Assembly: GCA_014885115.2 (NCBI GenBank)
Contig: WKLE02000093.1
Location: 20,799-84,798, forward strand
Source of the DNA: Asterionellopsis glacialis
Taxonomy: Eukaryota; Bacillariophyta; Plagiogrammaphyceae; Rhaphoneidales; Asterionellopsidaceae
Direction of reading: 5' to 3'
Length of the DNA: 64,000 bases
In this document: piece after piece, positions 63,340-64,000 of the stretch
Layout of the letters: the number at the start of each line of letters is the position of its first letter
How positions within the stretch are numbered: the stretch's first letter is position 1
Made by a program: the position numbers and the translations under genes
Notes under the pieces: model-generated
What the model was told of the DNA's origin: nothing
The model's input: the letters and a program-made list of their open reading frames with translations, nothing else
The model's database searches: none

Positions 63340-64000
63340 TGTAGTTAGCTGTTCTAGTGCTCATCGATTGGATGAAAAAAAGCTTTAAGAACCTCCGATT
63401 GTCAAATTAAATTTAGATAAGTTTCTCATAAGCTAACGAATCAAATCAATTAAAGAGAACAAAGAAGCTAGAGTTTAATTTGAGGTAGAAAGATGAGTTG
63501 TTTTTCAGCGATAAGACAAGGAAATAGCTACGCATGGAAGTCGCGATATTGCTTTATGCTATTGTAAAAACGTTTCCGACAGTTTTACTCTTGCTTGGTT
63601 TTGTGGAATGAAAGACATCGAACGAAAAGATTTTTTGGAGACGCGGCGGACCGGACCCTCCAAAACGGGGTTTTCTGTTGAACCCGTTTTAGAAACCGTA
63701 TCCCTACGCTTTCCGGTCAAAACACGGTAATATCCCGCGGTGCTGTCGGAAAAACCCTCGCAAAAAGTCCTGGAACCCAAGGTTCCTTTTCTTAATCCAT
63801 TGCGTCGTATAACGCTTTTTCCCTTGTAAGTAAAATGCATGAAAAAGGACCCAAGGTTCCTGCACTTTTTCCGAGTGGGTTTTTGAGAAAAAATATCATG
63901 CACAATTTTTCGTCTAGAAACTACGGATGCTCTCTTTATTACTGATGTGCTACCAGTGAGCTTATAGGGGTGGGAGGCACCAAATGGGGGGGGGGGGGGG
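63340..64000. other. Spacer to the window end
   Basis: No supported gene. At 63600-63870 the sequence is richer in G and C and contains two copies of ACCCAAGGTTCC (63776 and 63850). The minus frame 63559-63903 has no family motif. The window ends in a run of 15 G. Confidence 0.45.
63986..64000. repeat. Poly-G run at the window end
   Basis: Fifteen consecutive G up to the last base. The true length is unknown because the window stops there. It may be natural or an assembly-edge artefact. Confidence 0.9.

Noticed and set aside
63559..63903. 114-residue minus-strand open frame
   Set aside because: No domain, and it lies in a compositionally odd block with short repeats; not supportable as a gene.
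1..64000. tRNA, rRNA and snRNA genes
   Set aside because: I looked for tRNA-like T-arm and box motifs and found no cloverleaf I could support; a covariance-model search would be needed.
63986..64000. Telomere at the window end
   Set aside because: A pure G run is not the TTAGGG-type repeat expected in this group.

Overview
This window is nuclear DNA of a photosynthetic stramenopile, most likely a diatom. The evidence is: AT-rich sequence; genes on both strands separated by long spacers; few, short GT-AG introns (96 to 179 nt); plastid-type presequences with an Ala|Phe cleavage motif on two genes; proteins full of Asn, Gln, His and Ser runs; and decayed Ty1/copia and RNase H-bearing retroelements of the kind common in diatom genomes. 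I cannot name the species.

Layout. 0-9 kb: a disordered protein, a single-pass membrane protein on the minus strand, a low-complexity protein on the minus strand, and the ribosome maturation factor SBDS with a C-terminal zinc finger. 9.4-13.8 kb: a decayed Ty1/copia element (GAG-pre-integrase, integrase, a PDZ-like linker, reverse transcriptase, RNase H and a probable 3' LTR start). 13.9-17.4 kb: a small multidrug resistance (SMR) transporter and a membrane-anchored methyltransferase-like protein, both preceded by the same short upstream repeat. 17.4-20.3 kb: a gene-poor stretch with an element remnant. 20.4-31.4 kb: the most gene-dense part, with an unrecognised membrane-anchored protein carrying two HxxxH motifs, two TauD/TfdA-like dioxygenases (one plastid-targeted and spliced), a 907-residue plastid-targeted protein and an NAD(P)-binding protein. 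31.9-34.2 kb: a decayed RNase H-containing retroelement. 35.1-37.2 kb: a tandem array of roughly 180-190 bp units. 39.3-45.4 kb: a spliced MFS transporter, a multi-pass membrane protein and the cytochrome oxidase assembly factor COX16. 46.5-48.8 kb: transposase-like remnants and short tandem repeats. 49.4-58.7 kb: a small membrane protein, an HMG-box/AT-hook protein, a DnaJ-thioredoxin-like ER-type protein and an Arb2-domain protein. 60.2-62.2 kb: a tandem duplication next to a broken RecQ-like helicase with a zinc-knuckle tail. 62.5-63.3 kb: a DUF6940-like protein.

I see no operons, rRNA, tRNA or CRISPR. The clearest housekeeping genes are SBDS, COX16 and the DnaJ protein. The least explained signals are the intergenic TACC(A/T)GGTA motif, the ~180 bp satellite, and the shared element upstream of two adjacent genes. 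Splice sites were placed by eye from GT-AG signals and restored protein continuity. All family assignments come from motif recognition, without database searches.
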